NCBI GenBank assembly: GCA_013398615.1
Contig: VZSR01003282.1
Coordinates: 2,485,168 to 2,549,167 of the forward strand
DNA from: Brachypodius melanocephalos
Lineage: Eukaryota; Chordata; Aves; Passeriformes; Pycnonotidae
DNA length: 64,000 bases
Direction: 5' to 3'
Part shown: piece by piece, positions 36,570 to 49,132 of the stretch
Position numbering within the stretch: position 1 is the stretch's first letter
How the letters are laid out: each line of letters begins with the position of its first letter
Program-made: the position numbers and the translations under genes
The notes under the pieces: generated by a model
The model's input: the letters and a program-made list of their open reading frames with translations, nothing else
What the model was told of the DNA's origin: nothing
Database searches by the model: none

Positions 36570-38289
36570 ATACAGTCTTTTAGCAAAGCTAAAACGGCTA
36601 GCACCGAATTGGCAGCACAAAATAACCAGTGTCACTAACGTGTCAGAAAAAAACCTGGCAGAAAGGTGCTTGGGAAAAATTGTGGGCTTTGCTGGTTGCC
36701 ACAGGTAGAAGAAGTGCAGCACTGGTGCAGCAAATTGGGTGATTATTAGCTGCTTAAAGATTCAAATTCAGACAGCCCTTCAGACACAATTTAAACCATT
36801 ATTTTAAGTGCAAACTTGGCTGAAAATAATTGGATTCTCGGCTCGTACCTCCTAAGTCTGTACTCAAGGCTTCTAAATGGGGGATGAACCAGCCCCATTT
36901 TGGAGCTGTGAATCTCAATCTGGAGGTGCCTGCGTGTCTCTGCTGCCCCTGGAAGGAGCCCGGGCAGAATTTCCTCCCCAGTCTGGACACTTTCCTCCCC
37001 AGCCCAGTGCCTCTAGCAAGGGGAGATGGATCTTATCATCAGGCTGCAATTTGTAGGGTAATTAGGACCTTGACTGTGACAACCTTTAGCCTGTCAGCGG
37101 TCGTGGTTTAGCTCATAGTTAAAATGACAGTGGAGACTCTATTGCAGCTACTCTAAATAGATCCATATTTTAACTAGATGAGGTGATACGTGGGCTTGCA
37201 GTGATTTGTTTAGATATACAGGGGAGTGTCAAAGGACTCTTTAAACTGGGACTGAATCCATTTGATTGTCTGAAAGGTGATTTTGATCGCCTTTTCCTCC
37301 TTTAGAGCTGGGTGGTGATGAGAGCAGCTTTCCTGCAGTGGGAAAGCAGGGAATCCCCAAAGTACAGCCAAGGAGAGGGTACAAACCTGTCACATGCTCT
37401 ATTCCACATCAAAAGATGCCTTTTATTCAGATTTAACAAATTAGGCAGGTAGGGCTAATCAAGCAATTTGACCACTGAACAATTTTTATTGCTCCAACGA
37501 ACTGACCTCAAACTACACAAAGGCTGTGCAGCTGAAATTTAAGCTCCTTTTATATACATAGATTTTATTTTTTTTGAATCCTGCCTATGTTTCAGCACAC
37601 TTTTAAGGAGTTGTCATTATCCTAATTATAATTAAGCCACTTGAAATAAATTCGGAGATAGTAAACAGTGTAAAAATATCTAAATAGGGGAGCTGGTCCA
37701 TTGATTTTATGGCTAAGTTATCACCTCATGTATAAATGCTACAATTGATAAACAATACCTTTAATTCAGCAGTCAAAATGATGCTATTAACTTGGAAAAC
37801 TGATGAAAAAAAAATGCTAATGTGAATACCTCTGTTTCTAAGCAGAGTGACAAGAATCACTTCTCCATGTGAGCCAATCCAAGGGCAGATTGAACTTTTG
37901 GCACACAATCAGTGGTGCAGAGAAGGAATTTTCTTCTCATTGGGAAAGGCTCGGTTGTTCCTCCTGGAGCAGGGGGTTTTCTACCGAAATCACAATATCT
38001 ACAGTATTAACACCAGAGGCAATTAATGGGATTTCCAAGAGTGTCTGGGCCCTGGATGCCAATCGAGTTTCTAGGTGATTTTTAAATGATGTCTAGAACC
38101 CATCTGCATCCTTTGGCACCCACAGCCCTTCAAACTGTCGGGGTTTGATGTCTGCCTTGATTGGTGATGGATCTAGTCTGCAGCAAAACTAATTGTGACT
38201 GACAGCACAAAAAGACAGGTGCAGGATGGAAGAACAGGTCTAAAGTCTTGGTGCTGTGGAGCTGATGGACTTTTAGTGTATTTTTAATG

Positions 38290-39170
38290 CTTCACTTTCA
38301 CTGGTTCCTTAATTAAATAAAAATATTTTAGATAGAGCAGCAGAAATCAACTTCTTTGACTGATATGAATCCTGTTTACTCTCCAACTCTGAACTCAGCA
38401 GGTTAAGTAATTGGGAGACAGAAAAGTTCCTATATTTCTATTTCCAGCTGGTGGTACACAAAAGGCAGGAAGTTATCTCATTAATGGGGCACCAGCTTTA
38501 TGCAAATTATAGTAACAAAAAGGCTTCCCTTCATACTTTTCATAAATTACCTAATAAAGTAGGAATAAATGGCCATATTCAAGAGCCTTTGTTGTATTTT
38601 TAGCACAAGACTCTTTCTGTTACTGCAAATATGACTAAATGCGCCTTGTTCAAAAGGGGTGTTTATGAAATAAGGCCACTCAAAAGCTTTTATTCCTTAA
38701 CAGCCTTCAGTTACTTTTATGGCACAAAATTAACATAATTAGTCACAGAGAATAGATGACATAAGCAGCGTGCCATGCACAAAAGGGGAAAACCAGTATC
38801 TAAGGAAGGTATTTTGAGAGATCAAAAATTTTCGAAGTGCTCAATACTAGAAGGTCCTTTTTATTTGTGCACAGCCTTAAGATACTTTCTTACTCCGTGA
38901 AATTCCCATAATGAGATGCAGCAGACAGATGACATTAGCGATGAGCCATTAGAAAGAGGTCAGTTTCCTCTGAAAGATAGTCACTGTTCCTGCTCGTCAT
39001 TAATTTGCAGCTTCAAAGCAGCGAGCATATGATAGTCTGGCATGTTAAGCGAGTTGCAGTTATCTTTAAATAACCATTTTTTTTTCCCCCCCAGTTATTA
39101 GAAGCTAAAGTTTTTAAACTTCTGAACTGAAAGCAAAATTAAAGCGCGCAGCGGTGTAAAAAGGCTGCGG
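38290..39170. promoter_or_regulatory. Enhancer-like unique block
   Basis: Dense, repeat-free AT-rich sequence with SOX-like ('cctttgttgta'), homeodomain ('aacataattagtcac') and MEF2/forkhead-like ('cataaattacctaataaag') words. It has no frame worth calling. Inferred as a possible long-range enhancer cluster in the CR1-poor core. Confidence 0.25.
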
Positions 39171-41461
39171 AGAGATTAGAAAAAGGAAATCAAATGTGTT
39201 TTAGAAATGAAGTTAGCTTTTCCCCGGGGAAAGGCTGCCTTAACTTTTAGTCCGAGAATTTGGGGTTGCATATCGACCTCAGAGACTTGATTGCTTGCTG
39301 TAGAGGAGAGAAGCTCACTGTTTTTAGCTGTTATCTTCTTGTTAGTTAACACAGCCTGATGTAAAGGGCAGGAATACACAACTATGGAAATAACATTTAC
39401 CAGAAGCAAAGATACCCGAGGTTCTTGATCGAGGTGGGGGAAGATAAATGTGTCTGCTGTGCTTGCGATTTGGTGGGAGCTTTGGTTACATCTCTGCTTT
39501 GGCAGTGAAATAAATTTGGATGTTAGGAAAAGCTCAGGAGGCTCAGATCTTTTCCATACATGCTGAGGGAGCAAGCACAAGTGCAGTGCAAAAGGCAGGA
39601 GGGTACCCCAAGGTGTGGCACGGAAATCTTGGTGCAAAAACTCTTGTCACATCTCTAAATCGTGTCCCATGCCCCAATGGGCACTAACAAACCCTCTTGT
39701 GTGGGTGAATTACCTGATGAATTTGAGGCATAAACCCACTGAATTAAATTCTAATTTATAGTAATGTTCGTAGGGCAAATTAATACTTCTGATTTCCTCA
39801 AACCTATGTTGACTTCAGTAACTCTGGCACAGCATGAACCCACTGGCAATGCTCTCCTCTATTCAGCATTGTCCGGGCAGCAGGGCATATTCTTGGCTTG
39901 AAGAATCCGCCAGGATTGCTTAAACCAAAACCCTTCTGAGGCTTCACCCCTGACAGCCTCAGCATTAAGCATGAAGACCAGAAATTAAAAGTATTGTTGG
40001 TTGCTCAGACTTCAGATTCTGGGGTTTTGTCAATTTTAAGACCTGTGCCTGCCATTATCGATGATTTCTATCAATACCAGCCTACCAAAAGCAACTTTGG
40101 AAAATGGATACAAAGGGGGTGTAATGCAGATTAAAACTGAAAGCTACAAGTTATTCCCTGAGTTCCTGTAGCAAAAAGAAAACCAATGGTAAGGAAAGGA
40201 ACACAGGAAAAGGAGACGCTGGTAATTTCTATATGTCACATTCCAGAATGGATTGTAACTGCTTTAACTAATAAGAAGCTCTAGAACAGAATGAGAGAAT
40301 TATGAATTAGATGTTCTTGTTAAGGTCTGGTTCAGTTTAATTAAAACACCAGCAATATATATGTGCATTTGTGCACACAAATTCTGGGTTATATATCACA
40401 CACGCACACAAACCCATATATAAAATACAGACACGCTTGTTCATTATACCTAAAGTTTTGCTTTCAACACAGAGCTTTATACATTATTTTAAACACATTT
40501 TTAACACATGTTAATAATATTCATGCTGGTGCTTTGAAAAATCTGCGAGATGTGGTTAATGAAGAGAAACTGCAGCATAAATTGCATGTAAAATATGCAA
40601 TCCACAACAACATATTTTTTCTCAAGCTGCAGTTTTTTTTACGTTAAACATCTTTTAGCTTGTTTAAATTTATTCCCTATTGTTTATAAAGAGCATCATC
40701 AGCCACCACTGCTTGAAACAACTACGAGTAGTAAACCAGGCAATCTTCTTACTTTAATAAGATTCTTTGGTTAAAAATAGATTTTAAGTCTATCTCACAT
40801 TAAAGGGTGTAAATCCTAATGAAATTGCACAAAATGTTTCTCATTTACAGGGGATGTTTTCCATACAACCAAATACTTACTTTTTTATTTTTTCCCTGAA
40901 ATTTCACCAAAGAAAATAGCCAGAGGGATTTTTTTTTGGTTTGCATTTTTTTTCCTTTTATATTTTACCCCAGACTCTTTTATAGAGCAAACAATTCTAA
41001 TTCCCTTCTTTTTATTTTTCCTTTGAATTTCTGATTTTCTAGATATTTATAATTCCCACTCTTCTCTTTTAGTCTGTCTCCAATTTGTCCACATTTTTTT
41101 TTAACCTGGGTATTTGATAACTGTTTATGGCACTATGGTTGGATCAAATATTATCAAGACCAAGGAATGCGGAAGGATATTCCACATTATTTCCAGTTGT
41201 ACTCGTAGGCTTCCTGAGGTGTTTCACATCCTTTTTCTACGGTATCATAACATTTAGGATCCTGATTTTTGGAAATGTCCTACAGTGCTGTTAACAGAAC
41301 ATCCCCAGTCCTGCATTTAACACCCTGGTAATTCCTAACTAACCATAAAAGGTGTGTTTTTATTTCTTTAATTAAATGGGAATTTAAAGTTTTTTCTCCA
41401 ATTTGACATGGCCTTTTGAATTTTAATACTACAATTTAATGTTCTGCTGAGTCTAGCTGTG
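39171..41461. other. Unique non-coding sequence
   Basis: A 153-codon minus-strand frame at 39176-39637 has no domain and no matching splice pair, so I do not call it. A CA-rich/ATAT simple stretch lies at 40354-40430. The region 40.49-40.62 kb contains paired octamer-like words ('aaattgcatgtaaaatatgc') and may be regulatory. Confidence 0.45.
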
Positions 41462-41772
41462 GGATCCTCAGCACAGGAAAGGTGGATCTGCTGGAGGGTT
41501 CCAAGGAGGGACAAGGAGATGGTTAGAGGGGTGAAACACCTCTGCTGAGGAAAAGCTGAGAGGGATGAATGGGATATTGGGAAGGAATTGTTCCCTTTGA
41601 GGGCAGAAATCACCCAGAGAAGATGTGGCTGCCCCTGGATCCCTGGCAGTGTCCAAGGCCAGGCAGGACAGGGCTTGGAGCACCCTGGGACAGTGTCCCT
41701 GTTGATTGTAGGGGGAGTAGATGACTTTTCAGGCCCCTTCTAACCCATCTGGTGATTCCATGTTCTGGAATT
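41462..41772 (+). repeat. CR1 LINE 3'-end fragment
   Basis: Sense copy: 'ggatcctcagcacaggaaag', 'gggatattgggaaggaattg', 'cacccagagaagatgtggc', 'tggcagtgtccaaggccagg', 'ggagtagatgacttttcag', 'ctggtgattccatgttctgg'. A short deletion affects the 'gtggtgaggccctggcac' block. It accounts for the minus-strand frames at 41368-41683. Confidence 0.93.
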
Positions 41773-43036
41773 CTGCTCTGCTTGGAGACTGCGTGAGGAG
41801 TTTTCGATTTCAGTTTTTACTTTTGGCATCCAGAAATCTGTTCAGTCCTTCTCGTCCACGAGAGATGAGATAGCACTCGGAAATCAATCCAGGCTTTTAC
41901 AGCTTAAAAGATTAGCCTACCACAAGGAATTGTTTTGCTCTGTTATTGTTGTTTTTATTAACAAAATTGCTGGTGATCCCAAGACTATAATTTATGTCAG
42001 AATCCTGTTGCGGTAAAACCTCCAAAAACACACATGAAGACAGGGAACTTGACTCAAATAATTTGGTAAAAAACTAAACACAATATTGAACATGACAAGG
42101 AATGAGTAGTGGCATAGATTTGTAGATCATCCAGTCAATCATGTTATATTCACGTCATGTATCAAGATTTCTGTTCATTTCAACAGGTCTCAATTATTTT
42201 AAGGTATGTGCCAATAAATGAGTGCGTGTTCATCTCTCAAGGAAGCTGATTTCTTACTGCCACCATGGAAGTCACAGAAATTGAAAAATGGGAAAAAATG
42301 GCCTTGGACCAGAAGTGATGTAAGCATGGATGAGGGGAGGAGTGACAGGGAGGGGAGGGATGTCACCTGAGAGATGGCATTCCTGAAGAAACAATGGAAA
42401 ATAAAGAGGGAGGGGTGCAGTACTCTCAAGATAAATCTGAAAAAGGGTAAAAAGAAAAAGAGGATAGGCTGAAAGGGATGGTCAGCACCCAGGGTTTATG
42501 CAGGTCCTACAGAAAATTTTTCCTACAGAAAATCCCATGGTTGAGAATGTCGCTGAAATTTTAATTTCATTAATTTGGAAGCCTGGAAATCTAAATTGGT
42601 AGAGAAGCATAAACAACTTTATTTCTGTTGGTTTTAGGTCATAAAATTGTTGTTCCTTTCCACTTCTCTATTAATACAAGCCATTGATTTTCCAAATCCA
42701 TATCAAATTTATGGTTCACCCAAACACCTCAGAGCTGGTGAAAGTGCAGAGGCCGAATGAGCAATTTTAGATTTGAGTTAAAGCCTACCCAGGGTGAGAT
42801 TTGACTGTGGTTTTTCTTTCAGTGGTTCCCTGTTTGAACTGTGCTTGCTTTTCCTTTCAGGTGTGAGTTTCATTGTATTAACATGACTCAGAGGAGCAAC
42901 AAACCGCACCACCTCACTCAGCCGCAGAATTTTTTGTCTCTGCAAACTGATCTCTTGCGGTATTTGCTATTTCACTTGCTCATTTATTTGGAATCTTTAA
43001 AATTTCTTAAAAATCCCTGAATCCTGTAGCTATTAG
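41773..43036. other. Unique non-coding sequence
   Basis: AT-rich, with no repeat recognised. It includes the minus-strand exon-like segment at 42367-42436. Confidence 0.5.
42367..42436 (-). other. Weak exon-like segment (70 nt)
   Basis: On the minus strand a very good acceptor tract (revcomp of 42437-42465, 'tttttctttttaccctttttcag') is followed after 70 nt by CAG and a GTGACA donor of moderate quality. One frame is open for 23 codons, with split codon phase 2 to 0. The peptide is hydrophobic and unfamiliar. A second acceptor-like word lies inside. Could be chance. Confidence 0.13.
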
Positions 43037-43545
43037 CATAGAATCGTGGAATGATTTTGGTTGGGAGAGACCTTAAAACTCGTGTCATACCAATGCAAGG
43101 ACACATTCCACTATCCCAGGTTTCTCCAGCATAACCTTGGACATTTCCAGGGATCCAAGGGCAGCCACAGTTTCTGTGGCCAGGGCCACCCCACCTTCAC
43201 AGGGTAGAATTTCATCCTAATATCCAGTCTGAACCTACTTTTTGTCAGTTTGAAGCCATCCCCCCTTGTCCTGTCACTCCAGCCCCTTGTAAATTGTCTC
43301 TCCCCACCTTTCTCACAGGCTTCCTTCAGGTCCTGGAAGGCCACACTGAGGTCACCCCAAAGCTTCTCTTTCCCAGGCTGAACAATCCCAGCTCTCCCAG
43401 CCTTTCCTCCCAGCAGAGCTGCTCCATCCCTCTGCTAATCTTTGAATTCCTCCTCTGGATGTTCCAGCAGCTCCAGGTCCCTCCTGTGCTGGGGAACACC
43501 AGAGCAGGATTACTGCTCAGTTCCACATCCAGCAAAGGCAATTTG
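43037..43545 (-). repeat. CR1 LINE 3'-end fragment, longest clear copy
   Basis: Reverse-orientation copy of about 0.5 kb: 'agcatagaatcgtggaatg', 'cttggacatttccagggatc', 'aatatccagtctgaacctac', 'cccccttgtcctgtcactcc', 'cttcaggtcctggaaggcc', 'ccaggctgaacaatcccag', 'ctccaggtccctcctgtgc'. It accounts for the open frames at 43111-43578. No intact reverse transcriptase is present. Confidence 0.95.
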
Positions 43546-46500
43546 CTGCCCTCCAGAGACAGACACAGCCGATTTTAAGGTTGCAGCCAGACCTTAGCCT
43601 CTACACCTCCCTCAGGATCATATTTGAGCTGTTTTGGCCCTTTTTTTACTATTTTTGGGCTACAGAGTAACACTGTCAGCTTCCAAATTATTGCTTTGTG
43701 AAGTCAAGAAAATGACTCTTATTTTTTTTCTAATCTCAATTAGGGAAGGGAATGAGTACTACAAGCCACAATTCATAAATAGGTGGAAAAAAATTGTTCC
43801 TCAGTGTCCCAACTTCGGGCTTTAGTGCAGTAAAGCACATGCCCAGCTGTGAGTGTATTTTGGCAATCAGTCACAACCTGAGCAGGTCAGAATTCCACGT
43901 TTCCCCCACTCGTGGTGGAGTTTGGTGCTGCAGCAGAAAAAGAATTGGAAGAAGAATCCTATTAATGCCGGCTGCTCTAATGCAGAACCGGGTTTCATTT
44001 TTAGACTTCTATTTTCTACTTTAATTACATAAATCTGAACATACTTTCGAGATTATGAAATAAGAGCCGGGAAGCCAGTTATTTTTCATCATTTATTTTT
44101 AAAGCAAATTTATCTTTGAATTGTCATCTGTTAAAATTCCTGAGAAGCAGACCACAAATGAGTACAATATGAACACGATTTTCCATGCCAGCCCAATTCG
44201 AGTAAAAGATGTAAAGATTTATTTCTTTTTTTTTTCTAAAGGTTTTCCTTTGAACACTTCAGCTGAACACAGAGTGTGACCAGTTCCACCTTGGGTCCCT
44301 TTCCAAGTTTGCAGTGTGTGTGTGCACGCTTGCACATGTGCATACAAATAATACCAAACTAAGCCATGTATTGGCAACATACACTCAATTAAATCTTCAA
44401 TTTAATGGTTTCCGAAACCTTGAAATGTTCTGCAAAGAAACAGCAATGGGAGCACAGGAAGGAGCTAAAAAATGCTGCCTTGGAAATGACACAGAGGAGG
44501 ATCCTACATGCTTCCTTTCCTTTGTGATAATGGTCTAACACGAAATATCTTGATAAGAACATTGGAAATTTTGTTTCGTATTTTAGATTTCTAAGAATTT
44601 TGGATTTCTGGTAATCTCTGGGTACTTTGCTTTGTGCCTACAGGATCCTCTTCTGTCTAAAACTCTCCAAGCTCTTTTTTTTCCTCTCTCAAATTCTGGT
44701 CATCAACATGTTGCAATGTATCAAGTCCTGGTTGACCTGTGTGGACAAATTCTTTCTTCTTAAGGTGCTGAAAACTGAAAAGTTGGGAAATTCCAGCCTC
44801 AGAACTGGTTTCTTAACTAGAAACCTGATGGACCCGTTGGTTAAGAATGGAAATGTTTGTCTTCACTTGTCGGTCACTTTGTTCTGCTCAAGAGCTTTGG
44901 AGCCATCCTCTTTTAGCCAAGGTTTATCATATTTGCTTTGGTTATGAACAAAACCACGAGACTCTTCCTACTCGGATTGTCAATAACATCTGTATAAAAT
45001 ATCTATTTTTAACAATCCTTTTTTGCATTATTAAGGCTAACCTAGACGTATCTCACCTGGCCAAGGATCCTCAAAGGCAGGTTCAGTATCCTGAAATATT
45101 GCTCGTCCCAGCAATAAAAAGTTTCCTCATCTTTGGATTTGCTTTGACCTAATTCTGTGCAATAATCTGATCTTTCTAGCCAAGTGTGTCTTCTCCAAGG
45201 ATACTTTGCTTCTTTTCAGGCCATTTAAAGTGTTTTTTCTTTCCCTCTGACAAAGAATGATTCTAACTATAAAGAATATCCTCATTCTCCCTTTGTAACT
45301 TGTAAATTTGGCATCTAAACTGTGCCAAAAATGATTGCTTTGGGGGGCTTTGGTGAAGGATTCTGACTGTGATATAAAGAGGAAGGAATATAAGTAAAAC
45401 AAACATTTATCCCTCTGCAATTTGCATACCACGTTTAGCTCAGCCCTGATTTAAACCAGCACATAAAGCCCCAAAATTGGTCTTTGAACAGCAAAGTTGA
45501 GCTTAACCGCAGCAGTGCTGTAAGCATTGTTAGGATATATTGGAACAAAGGAACTTAACATTCATTCTTGGGTTCTCTTTCAAATTTATTAACTTCTTGG
45601 TGTATTTTTTTGCATGAGCTCTGATGGACTGAGCCATCCATATCTGTCTCCAAAGGGTTACAGTGACAACCCAGTGCTTTGAAAAGGTTTCAGTGTTTAT
45701 TTAGTTGCTTTTATTGTGCTTTTGATTCTCTGCTGCCAAATATCTTCCCTTGAAGCCAGAATCCACATTTTCAGGTCTCCAATCTAATCAACCTTTTGGG
45801 ACAAAGTAAAGTTCCTGAAAGCTTGAGCCCGGCATACTGCAGCACAATTACGAATTGAACAGGGAAAGGAAATTGGAAAGAGCAACTTGAAGATATTTTA
45901 CTCTTATGAATTAGTACACAAATACAGATTTATAGCCTGCATGTGTGTTTTGTTTTTGCTGATGGCTGTAACTAAGGACACCTGTAAGTCAGGGGAAAAG
46001 GGAGAGAATGAAAACTAAAGGGAGGGAAAATGTAATGATATGCAGCATTTCAGAGCTGATTTGGAGTCTGTTATGTGAGCCCTAAAAACTTATTTTTCTT
46101 CTCCTGGAAAACCTGTATCATTTAGCTGGTGTGCCTTAGTGTAAAGTATGAAATATAATGATTTTTTAAAAAGATTCTTACAGCGTTTCCAAAGGAAATG
46201 TTGAGCTAAGTGTAGAATTTGTGGGATCAGTTAGCTTATAAATAATGATCCTTTATGCTGGCATTGGGAAATCCATGTTCCCACAGCTAGTTCAATAAAG
46301 CAATTAATATCAATGAATGCTGAAGAAAGCAAATCTCCGTTCACTTTTGTCTGGATTAGTTAACATAAGAAAAATCCCATCCCTCTCCTGGAGTATTTAA
46401 CCTTCTCCTAGGAAGACATGCTAATGAAAGGTAAATAAAATGTGCTGCTCATGTGTTTGCCATTCCTCCCTCGTTCCTTGTGTCACACACTTTCCCTGTT

Positions 46501-47690
46501 ACAAGACAATTCACATTTTTTTTTTTCCTCTGGAAATCTTCACCGTGGTTATTTTGTTTCATGCATCCCTCTGTGCCAAACCTGTCTTGTCATTCTCCCT
46601 CGGCGTTCCTGCTGGTGTTTCTAGGCTTATTCCTGCTCAGCTGAATTTCATTAAAGAGGGACTTCACCTCCAGAACTCACAGATAATGTGTCTCAAGCAC
46701 ACACAGAGCTGAAATCTGCCACGTAGAGAGAATTCCTGATTTACTTGGCACTGCACTCCATCCAGGGGCAAGTGCTTCTCCTCATTCAGGGCATATTTCT
46801 GGAGCCCACGTGAAATTGTCCACTGGAGGAGAAGGAAGGTCTGTCGAGGGAATGGGTGTGGTTTCACTGACCTCATCCCACCGCCACGAGTTTGTGCTTT
46901 GGAGATCAAAATTTTTGATAAAGCAGAGTCGTAAAACCGCCCTGAACTTTCCCTGCGTTTGGCTCCGTTATCTGAGATTTCACACACAAGCAGTAAAAAA
47001 AAAAACCAACAAAACCCAACAAAAAAAGAGAGCTTAAAAGATTTTTATCTTGGAGCAGCCAAGAAGTGTGGTAATAAGGTAAAGGTTGAGAAGCATTGTT
47101 GGCGTAAGAAATCCCCTCCTTCCCCTGGATTTATGACACACCCAGTTTAGTAAGAACTGGCGCTGCCGAGCGTTTTCTGACAGTGTTGGGATAATACATT
47201 GCAAGAGGCAGAGTGGCCAAGTCTCACACCTGAGGGGTAAGACACACTTCATCCTGCCCGTGGAGAAACCTAAATCAAACCTTAACATTACTACAGTGCA
47301 ATTACTCCTCTCCTAGGAGCTCCAGCTCTTCGGGGTTGAGGTATAAAACTTGTGATTTTTGGTATACTGGAAGAGTTTATTAACCCCTTAAGTATTTGCA
47401 TGGCCTCTGCTGTTGGAGGGATAGGCTTTTAAGGTTTGCTAAGTGCGTTTCAAAGGGAAGTAATGGAGTGTGATGCCATGGGTGTGAGGCCAAAGCAGCT
47501 TTGCAACGGAGTTTAATTTTTTAAAAAGTAAATAAAACAATATGTGGAGCTTTGGATTGCTTTGCCCGTCATCAGTGTGTGCTGTGAGACCTCCCTGTGA
47601 GATTCCTTCAATAAGGAATTTTGTTTAATGAGGAAATAGACTTTCCACGTTTGGGAGGTTCTGTGGAAGGCTGGGGTTGCTCTTTTGCAG
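43546..47690. other. 4.1 kb unique non-coding sequence
   Basis: AT-rich, with short chance frames on both strands. It contains a GT/CA-rich stretch at 44315-44342. A minus-strand donor-like 'CCAG|GTGAGATA' at 45053-45060 has only a weak acceptor 34 bases away and is not called. Confidence 0.55.
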
Positions 47691-47825
47691 AATCATGGAA
47701 TCATTAAGCTTGGGAATGACCTTCAAGATCATTAAGTCCAAGCTGTGACAGATCCCCACCAGAGCTCTGAGTGCCATATCCAGTCATTCCTTGAGCACCT
47801 CCAGGGGTGGGCACTCCACCACATT
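47691..47825 (-). repeat. CR1 LINE 3'-end fragment, short
   Basis: Reverse-orientation copy of the last about 130 bases only: 'agaatcatggaatcattaag', 'caagatcattaagtccaagc', 'gagcacctccaggggtggg'. It is truncated abruptly at about 47825. Confidence 0.92.
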
Positions 47826-48922
47826 TTCCATTTTGCATTCCTCTTTTCATATGTGAAACTCCATATCTTGCCACAATCACTTCTCTTTTCTCCTTGCTGT
47901 TATTAATAATCCCCCCACCCCCCCATTTTAATAAAAAAACCTGTGCTACAGGTACACAAACAGAAGGAAAATTTTGGGATGAGATGTGGCAGAGTCTCAC
48001 AAGAAAGGAGCATGGAGTATGAACATGTAATGCTACTTTTGCACGTTGCCTTTTTCTTCACATATACTGTTTCTTTTTCAAGAGATCATATTGCACTCCA
48101 CACATATTCCAGAGTCCCTCTCTCTTGTTCTTATCATGACTTTAATAGTTCATTTCCATCCCATACTCTGTGTTGTGTCACTTTTCTCATGTACCCTGTT
48201 TGATACCTCCAGCAAAAGTAGGAGAGAAGAAACAGAGACACCGAGTTCAAGCCCCGTGTTCCATTTATTATTATGACTGTGGGAAGTTTAACTTGAAAAA
48301 GCAAATTTTATCGGGAGATAAGAAGTAGAAACAGACATAATAAGGCAAGAGTTAAATTGAAAAACTGATAACTGCTCTTGCAGTTTTGGGGTGTCATTCA
48401 CATGAAGGCTAATACAGCTGCTCAATCATTTTATTCTTTTATTTCTTTGTAAAATTGTTGGAGCTTTTTGGTTTTTTTTTTTCTTTTTTGGTGTTTTTTT
48501 ACAATATTAATATAGCAGAATAGGGAACACAAGATTAAAATTTGCCTCTGATTTGGTCAAACCCAATAAAAATTTCAGTCTCTCATCATGAATAGGAATG
48601 TTTCATTTCATATCAGTTGACAGTCATATGTGCTGGCTCACGGTGATCCTTTTACAGACTTGCAGACGAAGTTCCTCAGCCTTCCCTTTCCTGGTAAAAC
48701 CTAAAATTTGATGTTGGGTTATAACTTTTTATGATGATCAGCCCAGCAGAGTTATTTTAACGTAGAATGGAGGTTCTGTTATTTTAGGGCAACTCAGTGG
48801 TGTCTGACATGTGGGTCCACAGGAAAAAGCTGTGTCATGAAGCTGCCATCAGATTTTCAGTGGTTTTCTCCTGACATCTCCAGAGAGAGGTTTAATGTAG
48901 CCTCTCCTTTCCTGCTGCACAG

Positions 48923-48986
48923 AGAATGAAACACGTTCTTCTCTCATATGGACACAGCCCTGGTGTGTCCTCTCTGGCATGGCCAG
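48923..48986 (+). other. Candidate short exon (64 nt)
   Basis: The acceptor 'ctctcctttcctgctgcacag' ends at 48922, and a full-consensus donor (CCAG, then GTGAGTC) follows 48986. Two of three frames are open across the 64 nt; one begins RMKHVLLSYGHSPG. There is no recognised homology and the segment is too short to judge by composition. Confidence 0.2.
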
Positions 48987-49080
48987 GTGAGTCAGACCCC
49001 CCCATTTTGGACAGGTAACTCCATGTGGTCTTTGAGACCCCAGCTGGGGTATCATTTAGGATCTGGCTGATTATTATGAT

Positions 49081-49132
49081 TTAATAATATAATTATTCAA
49101 TAATATATTTATAATAATAATATTATTATTAT
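49081..49132. repeat. AAT/ATT microsatellite containing a perfect palindrome
   Basis: AT-only sequence in which 49111-49132 is a perfect 22-bp palindrome (four ATA/TAA-type triplets meeting their reverse complement), followed by 'ggcatctc'. Confidence 0.85.

Larger units (their letters stand above)
35331..38289. other. Unique non-coding sequence
   Basis: Includes the candidate exon at 35570-35657 and an 18-T/6-C tract at 36546-36569. The stretch 37.1-37.7 kb is again complex, AT-rich and enhancer-like ('cagatttaacaaattaggc', 'cctaattataattaagcc'). The minus-strand frames at 35478-35909 and 36267-36722 have no domains. Confidence 0.45.

Noticed and set aside
36267..36722. 151-codon minus-strand open frame
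   Set aside because: Contains a poly-lysine stretch translated from the T18C6 tract; no domain.
39176..39637. 153-codon minus-strand open frame outside repeats
   Set aside because: No recognised domain and no splice pair framing it. Frames of this length occur by chance in 64 kb on six frames.
48240..48262. tRNA-like B-box word 'gagttcaagcc'
   Set aside because: No A box at the right distance and no cloverleaf could be drawn by eye.
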